Shown: positions 51,816-60,000 of the stretch, piece by piece | How the letters are laid out: each line of letters begins with the position of its first letter | Position numbering within the stretch: position 1 is the first letter of the stretch | DNA from: Nymphaea colorata | Taxonomy: Eukaryota > Streptophyta > Magnoliopsida > Nymphaeales > Nymphaeaceae | DNA: 60,000 nucleotides | Assembly (NCBI RefSeq): GCF_008831285.2 | Contig: NC_045139.1 | Span: forward strand, 15,794,354 to 15,854,353 | Direction of reading: 5' to 3' | Notes under the pieces: generated by a model | What the model was told of the DNA's origin: nothing | Databases searched by the model: none | Seen by the model: only the letters and a program-made list of their open reading frames with translations | Translations under genes and position numbers: made by a program

Positions 51816-52495
51816 CTATATCCATAACTAGATCCACATGTGAAGGTAGAATCACTTTTCATGAAATCGCCTTTTGGATTTTTCTAAAGGATTTTCTTTT
51901 CTTTTTAAGAGTAGAAAAGTCTTTTTGTCTTTTAAACGATTTCTGACACCCATTCATGAGTGTAGAGTGAGTAATTTCATGTTTCACCTTTTAACGTTCC
52001 ACCCGCCCTCCACATACATGTCAGTGGTATTTTGAAGAGATATACCTAAGATTGCTAAAAACTAATTCAAAAATGGGATTTTATGAAAACTCATATATAA
52101 CTTTCAAAGCATTTTAGAAATTGATTTTTGTGTCTTTTATTGGAAAATTGGGGTAAATTTATTAGATCGATTTATAAAACTCCACTACATATTTTTGAAT
52201 TTGTGAAAAGTAATGCTCTTTTTTATACTTTTTTTTTTATACTTTTATGACTTCTCTTCTCAATAATTGCAATCTTTTTTTTTTAATTTATCTTTCTATT
52301 GAAATTTTTCTTGGATTTTCTTCAACATCTTTCACATTTTTTGCCCATGATTCTATATTACCTTTGGTTGAAAATTTGTATGTTTTTCTCAAGCATTGGT
52401 CTCGTAATCTTTTGTAGGATTTTTCTTAATTTCTTAAATATTTTTTTGAATGTTTCTCTAGAAAATGCAAATTTTTACCACTGCTTGTATAATTG
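51816..52495. other. AT-rich single-copy-like spacer
   Basis: No gene, RNA or repeat family is recognised. It contains T-rich and A-rich runs and a short GC-richer patch around 51945-52020. No coding exon or transposon terminus was seen. Confidence 0.6.
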
Positions 52496-52499
52496 TGTG

Positions 52500-53465
52500 G
52501 GAATTTTTCAAATTTTCAAAGATCTTTTAAATGTATGCGAATGTCTATTAAATGCCTTGTGCACCTTTCTTGTCTTTGATAAATTACTGGAAATTTTCTT
52601 GTCATTTTTTATTATTTTCTTGGCTTGCGAAAGTTTTCTCATAAATTTTGGAAAGTTCTCTTTTAAATATTTATTGTCAATGTTGAGAAAACTCTTGTGG
52701 ATTCTTGTGCATATTTATGTGCCCATGAAATCAATTGGGAGCATGGATGAATCTGTAGGCATGAAATTGGGGATGGCTCGTGCAGGTTCTTGTGTTACTT
52801 TGTTATCATGTCCTTGCATTTTTTTTCAATTTTTCAGAGATTTTTCTTTTAAATGTATGCAAATGATTATTAAAAGCCTTGTGCACCTTTCATGTCTTTG
52901 ATAAATTTCTGGAAATTTTCTTGTCAATTTTTTTTATTTGCTTGGCTTGCGAAAGTTTTCTCATAAATTTTGGAAAGTTCTCTTTTAAATATTTATTGTC
53001 AATGTTGAGAAAACTCTTGTGGATTCTTGTGCATATTTATGTGCCCATGAAATCAATTGGGAGCATGGATGAATCTGTAGGCATGAAATTGGGGATGGCT
53101 CGTGCAGGTTCTTGTGTTACTTTGTTATCATGTCCTTGCATTTTTTTTCAATTTTTCAGAGATTTTTCTTTTAAATGTATGCAAATGATTATTAAAAGCC
53201 TTGTGCACCTTTCATGTCTTTGATAAATTTCTGGAAATTTTCTTGTCAATTTTTTTTATTTGCTTGGCTTGCGAAAGTTTTCTCATAAATTTTGGAAAGT
53301 TAATCTTTCACATATTTATGGTAAATGTTGAAAAAACTCTTGTGGACTCTTGTGTGTATTTATGTGCCCATGAAATCAGTTGGGTACATGGATGAATCTG
53401 TAGGCTTGAAATTGGGGATGGCTCGTACAGGTTCTTGTATTACTTTGTTATCGTGTCCTTGCATC
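52500..53465 (+). repeat. Three tandem copies of a 322-bp unit
   Basis: GAAAGTTTTCTCATAAATTT recurs at 52629, 52951 and 53273, exactly 322 bp apart. By eye, the stretches 52629-52950 and 52951-53272 are identical. The outer parts (52500-52628 and about 53300-53465) are diverged, as expected when the central exchange is the youngest. The unit is T-rich. The 200-codon plus-strand frame at 52299-52901 and the 114-codon frame at 52879-53223 are by-products of this repeat: 322 is not a multiple of 3, so the same sequence is read in different frames. Confidence 0.93.
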
Positions 53466-54319
53466 ATGTATTAAAATTTTCTATTTAATATTATGTGAAC
53501 AGCATAAAGTCTAGAGTTTTAGTTATTTCCTTCTTTCTGACTCGAGGTAAACATTTTTCAGCTTCATCTTGTTTCTCACATCTATTGTCCTATTGGATGC
53601 TTTGTGACCATGTTATCTGCACACTTTCCTCATTGGTTTCTTTGTCCCTTATGCTCAAATCTGTGCATGAGTGTTGGTTTTAGTTCAGTCCTATGGAACT
53701 TTCCTTCTGCTGTTGAGATTTATGAACACATGTATTTTCCCAAATTGTCTATGTTTTCTTGGGGATAACTTGGTAATTTCAAGTGCAAAAAAATGGAGAT
53801 TGATTTTTGATAATGCATGAATTTGTATTGACAAAATGGAAATTCTGATAAATTTATGACCAAAGTAAAAAAAAGGTTAAAAACATAATAAAAACCATGA
53901 CAACTTTTATGTTTGCATAATTGGTTGAAAAAATCAACCTTCACTTATATTTCATGTTCTTCCTTTTACTTCTGATGCAGTTTCAATATCCTCTTGATGT
54001 TTTCCATCATAATATTGCTTCTTTTTTTCTGTTCATCAATTTTCATCTTAATCCACATAAATCATCGTCTTTTCTTATTGCTCTTCATTGTCCTACATTT
54101 TTCTTTCAAGCAATGGTAGTTGCCTTGATCAAGAAGCTGTGAGGTAGATCCCTAAGCTGAAGTGTTCTTTTTATTTTTCACTCTCGACTACTACTGCATC
54201 GTATTAAATATACCGTATTAACCAGTTATAGTAGAGAGCTATGTCTTGTGCACCCAAGGACTGTTGATCTTTATATAATTTCACAAAAAAAGCTTCTTAT
54301 TAAAAAAAACACATAAAAA
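53466..54319. other. AT-rich spacer, no gene supported
   Basis: Contains short T-rich frames on both strands (for example 53495-53683 plus, 53720-53944 minus and 53921-54142 plus). They encode F/L/S-rich low-complexity peptides with no motif. A short stretch around 54108-54142 (codons for VALIKKL, then a stop) reads gene-like but is too small to assign. Confidence 0.5.
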
Positions 54320-54620
54320 TAAGTCAGCCATTTAAAACGTGAAGAACACGTTTTTTTTTACAAAAAACACCAGAAAATAGAAAAACGTAAAAAAAATGTG
54401 TATAATATGCTTACTCTTTACGTTTTTTTTTGTATTTTTTATGATTTTTATTTGTTTGTAATTTTCAGGATTTATGAAATGTTTTAGCTTTTTTAAAATT
54501 TTGCAGAGATTTTTTGTTGAGATATTCCTGAGATATACGACTTTGCCGTATTATACCCGAGAAATTGCTCGCCATATAATACCCGTACACGATATATGTA
54601 ACAGTGCTTTATTTAATCTT
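54320..54620 (+). repeat. Dispersed AT-rich repeat, copy 1 (tentative)
   Basis: Shares an ordered series of words with 57420-57665: AAAAAAAATGTGT, then a T-run, a TTTTAAAATTTT/GAGATTTTT stretch, ACTTTGCCGTATTATA versus ACTTTGCCATATTATA, and a following GATATATGTA/GATATTTGTG segment. Sequence between these words is strongly diverged. The family is unknown. Confidence 0.4.
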
Positions 54621-54713
54621 CTACCGATCAAGTCACAAAATCTAGTTCCACAACTACTATCTTTTTTTTTCTTATGATTCTTTTGATAATGCATTCACCA
54701 TAGAGACTTTGTT

Positions 54714-54830
54714 TTGGTACAAGAGCCACCTCACCAAGTGGTTGGGCCCTTCGAGTTGAAGGAGGTCAAATATGTTGTGTCTCACATTAGTTGGTATAAA
54801 AAAAAAATCAGGTTGTCTATGGCTAAATTG
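54714..54830 (+). pseudogene. Possible LINE reverse-transcriptase remnant
   Basis: An open frame that begins at TTG, not ATG, reads PPHQVVGPFELKEVKYVVS in its first part, then runs into a poly-A tract and T-rich sequence. The PFELKEVKYVV segment resembles the PF...EVK.AV segment ahead of the KAPGPDG motif of plant LINE reverse transcriptases, but that motif itself is absent, and the following AFWNVF is only weakly suggestive. At best a badly decayed fragment of a few dozen codons; chance resemblance is quite possible. Confidence 0.22.
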
Positions 54831-54989
54831 TCATTCCCAGCTGCATTTTGGAATGTTTTCTTTATATCCAAAATTATGCATAAGATGAAAATATCCTATG
54901 GTTTCGGATGTCAACATATTCTTTTGATATCTTTTTTGCTGTTTTATGTGGAGTGTCATGAGTTACTTATCAAGAAATGGAAATAAATA

Positions 54990-56534
54990 TCTGATGTTCT
55001 ATTATATTTTTCCTGTTAGAGCATGGGGAACACATTGTCATTTGACAGGTACACGATCATGTCCACATCTCCAAAGCATTTACTAGCACGTAACTTGATG
55101 AACCATAGAAAGTCCTGGTTTAGTTATGTCTGATCAATTTTTGTTGAATACCATGTTGGAACCTTGATTACTGAAATGCTTACATAGGTTTTTATTTTCT
55201 GTATCATTTGTTTAAAATTGTTTGCACAAATCCATGCTTTTCAACAGACTGATACTTAAATCTCCTCTATAATCCAGAAGTTTTGGAACTCAAAAAATTT
55301 GCTTTTACAAAGATTAGTTAAGGGAAAGCTCAACAGGAGGCTCTATTTTTGGTTTATATTTTGCTTCTTGTTTGGTGTTCTTAACATATTTGGTTGCTTT
55401 GTCTTCACTATTTTTTGGGTCATACTATGCTCTTTACTTTTTATGAAGTTGTCCTTGGCTAGTGCGGCTTCTTGTTATTTCATTTCCTTTTCTACTCATT
55501 ATCATGTCTCACTTGTGTTTATGCTTCCATACAATTTTTCTTTTTTAAGTAGCTGTTTTATAATTATATCTTCTCTTTTTGTTTCTTGAGATTTGACTTG
55601 ATACTTACCCTTGTTCTGCGGATCCAACTTGGTGCGCGATGTAACTCCAGGCGACATTTCATGGAACACAACCATGTTGTGCCTGGTTCAACGAAAATAA
55701 TATTTTGCCAATTATGGCTAGCTTACTACTTAAGCTGGTGTTAGTGTCATAAAAGAACTAAAATTTTCTCAGGTATTAGTTTGATAAGGGACCTAAAATG
55801 CTCTCAAGTAAAACCAATTTTGAGTTCATCAATTTGTATTGATCTTTACAAACGTACCCAATAATCAGTAGGTCAACTATACTCAATGTAGTTAATTTCT
55901 GTAACCTAATTAGTTGGGTGAATGACTTTCTTCTTTATAAGGTAAGGGACCCTTCTATTTATCCACGTAGCTTTTTTCTTTTTCAGGTCAATTTTTGTGA
56001 AGGAAAATGGTAAAACTTTAGTGATTTAACAATCGTTTTGACAAAAAATGCTCTTATTGACTTTTAATGGATATTAGAAAAACTTGTGTTTTTAACTATA
56101 TTGAAAATGTAGGTGTCTTTTGAATATCTGCTTTTTGTGTTTTTGAAACTTTATTAGTATTTTTTGGACAAAGTTTAAGGCAGTCCAGTGATAGGCTCAG
56201 ATATGAGACTTAGCTTTTGATTTTTTTAAATACTTTGTCAGTTTTACTGACCAATGTTGTTAGAATGAGTTTGAATGAATGGCACTGACGTTTTTTGTTA
56301 GAACTTTGTTTAACTCTAGAAGATAACGTTGAAAGGTGTAGACCAATCTTATCATAATTGGCATGAGTGGGCCTCCATGAGCCGATTCAAGTTGACTTTG
56401 GCAGTAACCAGTTCCATTCAATGGAAAATTAAAGAATGCCATATGCTGTTTTCCTTAAGCTGTTTATCCATATTTTGACAAAAATGCAAGGCATTGTTTG
56501 ATCAGTGCGGCATTTCTTTATTCATTTGCTTAAG
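54990..56534. other. AT-rich intergenic DNA, nothing assignable
   Basis: The plus-strand frame at 55299-55589 (96 codons) is F/L/S/C-rich because the DNA is T-rich. It has no motif and no coding context. The stretch around 55620-55680 is GC-richer and contains a short CACAA/TTGTG inverted repeat. A 60-codon minus-strand frame at 56260-56442 is not recognised. Confidence 0.5.
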
Positions 56535-56640
56535 GAATTCTTGAATCCTCAGTTGAGAAGTGGGTAGATCTTGGAACATCGTGTCTTGGCCTCTTCAGAA
56601 TGGGAATGAACGCCACCAATCTTTCATACATTGCTCACAG
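56535..56640 (+). pseudogene. Isolated exon-like segment
   Basis: A 106-bp stretch is bounded on the left by a pyrimidine-rich run ending TTGCTTAAG and on the right by CTCACAG followed by GTACCC, so both splice-site signals fit a plant exon. One frame is open across it (2 + 34x3 + 2 bases). It reads ILESSVEKWVDLGTSCLGLF and continues with RMGMNATNLSYIAH, a balanced composition quite unlike the surrounding T-rich frames. I do not recognise the protein, and no partner exon could be identified nearby. It may be a stray exon of a broken or captured gene, or one exon of a long-intron gene extending outside my recognition. Confidence 0.3.
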
Positions 56641-57000
56641 GTACCCTTCTATCTCTACTTTCTAAAAGTCAGAAACTACCCCACAGTATCGAACCATCCT
56701 TTTTTTTTGTTTACTTTTGGTAAATTATGAACTTTAGGTAGCTTTGAAACTATTTTGAAGATAATAAAAAGCGATATGAATGAATAGGTTGTGGATTGTA
56801 AATGATAGGGATCAGATCAACTCTAGCTTTCTTTTGGTATTGCCTTTGGAAAGTGCTAATAGTGCTACTAGCTTTTCGTGAAGGGCAGTAAGTAGCTCAC
56901 CAATTTCAGTGCCCAAAATAAAACATTTGATAAGTAATAAAACATTAATTTTCCTGTTAATAGAAGCCATCAAATCCTTCTAAAACTTGTTTGAAGGATC
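56641..57000. other. AT-rich spacer
   Basis: No gene or repeat recognised. Confidence 0.5.
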
Positions 57001-57009
57001 CTTGTCCAC

Positions 57010-57341
57010 AACACATTTATGCTTTTAGTACGGGGGAAGTTCGATCAGAAGGCAGTGATTCTGCCCGACCCTACTATGTGGTGGTTGGAGTTCACTTTGG
57101 CTCTCCTTCATGAGTCAAGCCCGTCAAATAGGTCGTAGGCTCGTTTTGCGTAAGAGATAATTATATCTCGGCTCGTCGAGTCCCCATCACAAAACTTGAA
57201 TGAATGTCGTTTATGCAAGTTAAGTGGGGTCTTGAACTTGTGCAAATCCATGAACAATTTGTTTTTTTCAAGGCCTACGAACAGAACCTTGAAGCACCTT
57301 CCAAGGATGTGACAGATCGGTATTACATCTAAGTATCTCAT
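57010..57341 (-). other. GC-richer island with an unassigned frame
   Basis: Base composition is visibly less AT-rich than the flanks. A 77-codon minus-strand frame (57341-57108, ATG start) ends SYAKRAYDLFDGLDS. No family is recognised, and the frame has no upstream exon or promoter that I can identify. It may be the relic of a retroelement or gene fragment. A small CTCG...CGAG inverted repeat lies near 57168-57181. Confidence 0.25.
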
Positions 57342-57419
57342 GTATCTGGTTAATCTATTGTCACATAAAATGCATTCTTTGGAACGAAATGTGTTTTATA
57401 CGTCGGAAATAAGTTCCAA

Positions 57420-57665
57420 AAAGTGTTGCAAGAAAACCCAATGTTTGAACAAAAAAATCCAAAAGAAAAGGATGGCAAAAAAAATGTGTTTTTTTTTGCG
57501 TCACTTTGTATTATTTGCATTTATTCTTAAGAGTTTTAAATTTTTAAAATTTTTCAAAGATTTCTGAAGATTTTCGTTAAAAAGCAACTTTGCCATATTA
57601 TATGAGATAAAAGACGCGCGGTTTAATTCTTGTGAATGATATTTGTGGGAATGAGTTAATTTGCC
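57420..57665 (+). repeat. Dispersed AT-rich repeat, copy 2 (tentative)
   Basis: Partner of the segment at 54320-54620, in the same orientation and about 3.1 kb away. Best-matching words are AAAAAAAATGTGT (about 57479-57489) and ACTTTGCCATATTATA (about 57587-57602). Overall identity is low. Confidence 0.4.
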
Positions 57666-58280
57666 ATTTGTGAGGTGCATCTTTGCCTCGGCGAGTTGTA
57701 GTTTATTTTCTCAAACTGGACAAAATGCGAGAAAAATCATGTTGGTTTAGGGCTCCCATTTTTTCCCCAACCAAGGCTACCCAAATTTCTCAAATAAGAA
57801 CTGCATGTTATGATACTCTATTCTGATTTTGTCTTAATATTCCGGTCCTATAAATTAATCTGTATTTTCTTAATAATGTTTTCGTTGAGTGACAAAGTAC
57901 ATGAAACTCCGACCTGATTTCTAGAGTTTCATTTGGGCGCAAGGGTATGTTTGATTACCAATTATCTTAAAGTCTTTAATTTTTAGGTGGCAAAAGATTG
58001 ATGGTGGTGCATCATGCTAAAGATCTTAGGTTAAACTTTACTTTATATTGGCAAACCTGATATGGGATAGAAGAATTTGAATCTAAACTTTAATTAAGGT
58101 AATTGAGAGATCAGCCCGCTGGATATACCAAACGTCCAAACAATTAAAAACCATCGCTTTACCCGGGTTTTCTACCAAACCTGACTATTAATATTGTGTT
58201 TGACGAAGTGCCCGTGTATTATGAAAAAGTGAGTTGAGGATAGGCTTCGCAATCGGTGAAGTTGATTACTTTAAAGTGCG
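57666..58280. other. Intergenic spacer, nothing assignable
   Basis: No coding exon, RNA gene or transposon terminus was recognised. Confidence 0.5.
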
Positions 58281-58282
58281 TT

Positions 58283-58475
58283 TGTTTCTAGTCTTTTCTT
58301 ACCAACTGTTCATAAAAAAAAAATCTTTTCTTTCCAACTGATCTTAGAAAAGCCCGTCTTTTTTGGTCCTCTGACTTTATGCATGACAAATCCCTCATAT
58401 ATTGAGGCTTTGTTATTTTGTGTATTTTAGCACAATGTTGTTATGGTTTAATTTTATATATATATTCGACACCTA
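58283..58475 (+). repeat. Diverged direct repeat, left copy
   Basis: Matches 59195-59480 in order: TTTGTTTC, TCTTTTCTT.CCAA.TGTTCAT, an A-run, ATCTT.TCTTTCCAACTGA, CTTAGAAAA, GCCCGTCTTTTT.GGTC, TTATGCATGAC, GTGTATTTTAGCACA and GGTTT.AATTTTATATATA. The right copy contains an extra stretch of roughly 85-90 bp in the middle. Confidence 0.8.
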
Positions 58476-58749
58476 GTCCAACATGTTTTTAACCATGCGA
58501 ATGCAATTCCCTTTATTATGGGTTAGTATCTTTTACACGGAGTCCTTAAATCAGATTTAATTGGGTCAGCGTGCAATTTCTTGTACACGGATAAATTGGA
58601 AATATTTATGTTAGGCATCAATTTTGCTAAAAAGATAAACCGATTTTGGCGTTTATATAAGGTCTGAGTGTGTATATATAAACTATATATGTTAATGGTG
58701 AGTCGTCCCAGCATTTTGACGATGTTTCAGACTAGCTTTTGTAAAAGTG

Positions 58750-58772
58750 TATATATATATATATATATATAT
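58750..58772. repeat. (TA)n microsatellite
   Basis: Pure TA dinucleotide run following GTAAAAGTG. Confidence 0.95.
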
Positions 58773-58901
58773 GAGGTATGAAGTGAACAATAATTTGGCC
58801 TTATTTTCAAAAAAATATTGTGGATGCCTCGTAAATCAATTTATACACTTTTTATATTTATTCAGCTTACATATTTCAAACAAAGCTCGGCATTTCGACG
58901 G

Positions 58902-58950
58902 GTACATAAGTCTGGATTAGATATGACATACTGGGAATGACATGCTTACC
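58902..58950 (+). repeat. Exact 49-bp direct repeat, left copy
   Basis: Begins GTACATAAGTCTGGATTAG and ends CATGCTTACC. It is identical over 49 bp to 59144-59192, offset 242 bp. A short GACGGGTACAT word occurs at the left copy and again near 59040. Confidence 0.95.
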
Positions 58951-59143
58951 AACCGAATTTAATAAATAAACTTATGTTAGGCCCATTGTTACCGCAGTCC
59001 AACCCAATCCGCGTACCAACCGAAGCCCACTCTTAATTTTGACGGGTACATTTCATGTAATGTGTGTAAGATCATCTCCTTATCCTTGAAACCGTATCTG
59101 AGACGGTTCCGAGAAGCCCCACTTGCTTACGTAACTTCTATTA

Positions 59144-59192
59144 GTACATAAGTCTGGATTAGATATGACATACTGGGAATGACATGCTTACC
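59144..59192 (+). repeat. Exact 49-bp direct repeat, right copy
   Basis: Identical to 58902-58950. It directly precedes the right copy of the diverged repeat at 59195, so it lies at the seam of that duplication. Confidence 0.95.
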
Positions 59193-59194
59193 CT

Positions 59195-59480
59195 TTGTTT
59201 CCTGTTTCTAATCTTTTCTTTCCAAATGTTCATCGAAAAAAAAAAATCTTATCTTTCCAACTGAACTTAGAAAACCCTATGATGCCCGTCTTTTTAGGTC
59301 TTCTGAATTTATGCATGACCTATCCGCAATTGACAAATGCATCCACGCTTGGGTGATGTAGAATTATGTTTGGAATGACATAACCCATGATTCATCCGTA
59401 GATGATGGTTGTGATTTTGGTATTTTTGTGTATTTTAGCACATCGTGTGTTACGGTTTTAATTTTATATATATATATATA
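59195..59480 (+). repeat. Diverged direct repeat, right copy
   Basis: Partner of 58283-58475. It ends in a TA-rich tract (about 59464-59482) that leads without a break into sequence homologous to the 2.26-kb unit. Confidence 0.8.
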
Positions 59481-60000
59481 TATTAGCAGTTTTCAGATCA
59501 CCATGAAGTGGTATGGTAGCAGTAACAACCTTCTTTTGTCTTTTAGATCAAAGAAATGAATATCAAATAAAAGATTCCTAACTAAAATGGTTAAGCTGCT
59601 AGCACTCTGAATCTGAAAATGCTTTCAACTGCTTTTGTAGTTGTATCTGTTATTGGTTGCAGATTAACTATTTCATTTTTTACTGCTTGAGCGTTTGTAT
59701 GTTATTGCTGACTGTTCTTGCATATTACGTTTTTGTTTTTACATGAGCCGTTCATGGATAGTTGGTGCCACAGCAACTGGGTTATCATTGTTAATGCATG
59801 ACTAATTGTGATAGTAAGTGCATCCTTAATTCCATCATTGTTTTAGTGGTGTCATTCATGATGAAGAGTTAGCGTCACTGATGACATTTACTGAAGCATG
59901 TTGTGCATCACTAAATGCAATTTTCTTGTAGTGAAGTTTTTTGGATGTTTGACAAGTGTCATAAATATTTACAAATTTCTTGAACATAAGTACACATTTT
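59461..60000 (+). repeat. Diverged partial copy of the 2.26-kb unit
   Basis: From TATTAGCAGTTT to the window end this aligns with about 1350-1905 of copy 1, in the same orientation, with many substitutions and several indels. It lacks about 10 bp near 59815, has a GATGA insertion near 59860, and lacks about 22 bp near 59975. It carries the CACTA-like end at 59921-59933 and the same outside flank (AAGTTTTTT, then GACAAGTGTCATAAATATTT). It continues past the window. Confidence 0.93.
59482..59933 (-). mobile_element. CACTA-type transposon end, right-hand copy
   Basis: The minus strand starts CACTACAAGAAAA at 59933 and proceeds inward through the same subterminal words as the copies at the left of the window (GGTGCCA, TCATGA and ATGCATGAC on the plus strand). 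The outside flank matches that of the other copies, so this is a duplicated locus and not an independent insertion. No coding fragment follows: homology stops at about 59461, before the position equivalent to fragment A. Confidence 0.68.

Noticed and set aside
52299-52901. 200-codon plus-strand frame, the longest in the window
   Set aside because: F/L/C-rich translation of T-rich DNA. It runs through the 322-bp repeat and recurs in a shifted position, so it is not a gene.
55299-55589. Hydrophobic 96-codon frame resembling a membrane protein
   Set aside because: The hydrophobicity follows from T-rich composition. There is no motif, splice context or homologous neighbour.
51756-60000. tRNA genes or telomeric repeats
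   Set aside because: No cloverleaf-compatible A/B boxes and no TTTAGGG runs were seen in the right flank.

Overview
The window looks like a repeat-dominated, AT-rich stretch of a flowering-plant nuclear genome. The evidence is CACTA (En/Spm)-type transposon ends, plant-style intergenic DNA, two large tandem arrays, no operons or compact genes, and a 100-N scaffold gap. The species cannot be determined from the sequence. No intact protein-coding gene, tRNA, rRNA or CRISPR array can be supported. Every long reading frame is either a by-product of a repeat, a decayed fragment, or T-rich low-complexity sequence.

Layout. (1) 1-13110: six head-to-tail copies of a 2.26-kb unit (starts 1, 2261, 4517, 6772, 9033, 11300), nearly identical apart from a (TA)n tract and a few shared substitutions. 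Each complete unit carries a transposon end whose minus-strand sequence begins CACTACAAGAAAA, followed inward by subterminal repeats and then decayed minus-strand coding fragments. (2) 13111-13210: assembly gap. (3) 13211 to about 51755: a 38.5-kb satellite built from 39-bp monomers, all in the same orientation. The monomers are organised into a higher-order repeat (HOR) that I could resolve as a 24-monomer, 871-bp unit. A 25-monomer, 910-bp form dominates the left end. The array is interrupted by rearranged zones, internal segmental duplications and out-of-register junctions, and it ends in a degenerate edge. (4) 51756-59460: ordinary AT-rich intergenic DNA with a 322-bp triplicated repeat, a possible isolated exon, a possible LINE (non-LTR retrotransposon) remnant, pairs of diverged dispersed repeats and an exact 49-bp direct repeat. 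(5) 59461-60000: a diverged partial copy of the 2.26-kb unit in the same orientation, including the CACTA-like end and its outside flank.

Interpretation. The window reads as repeat-rich heterochromatin in which a transposon-derived segment has been tandemly amplified into a young satellite beside an older minisatellite-derived HOR array. Related unit sequence lies on both sides of the HOR array. The most unusual content is the HOR architecture: fixed truncated monomers, a dispersed HOR variant, and an internal copy of the array-edge sequence. The direct join of the two arrays is not demonstrated, because the gap lies between them.
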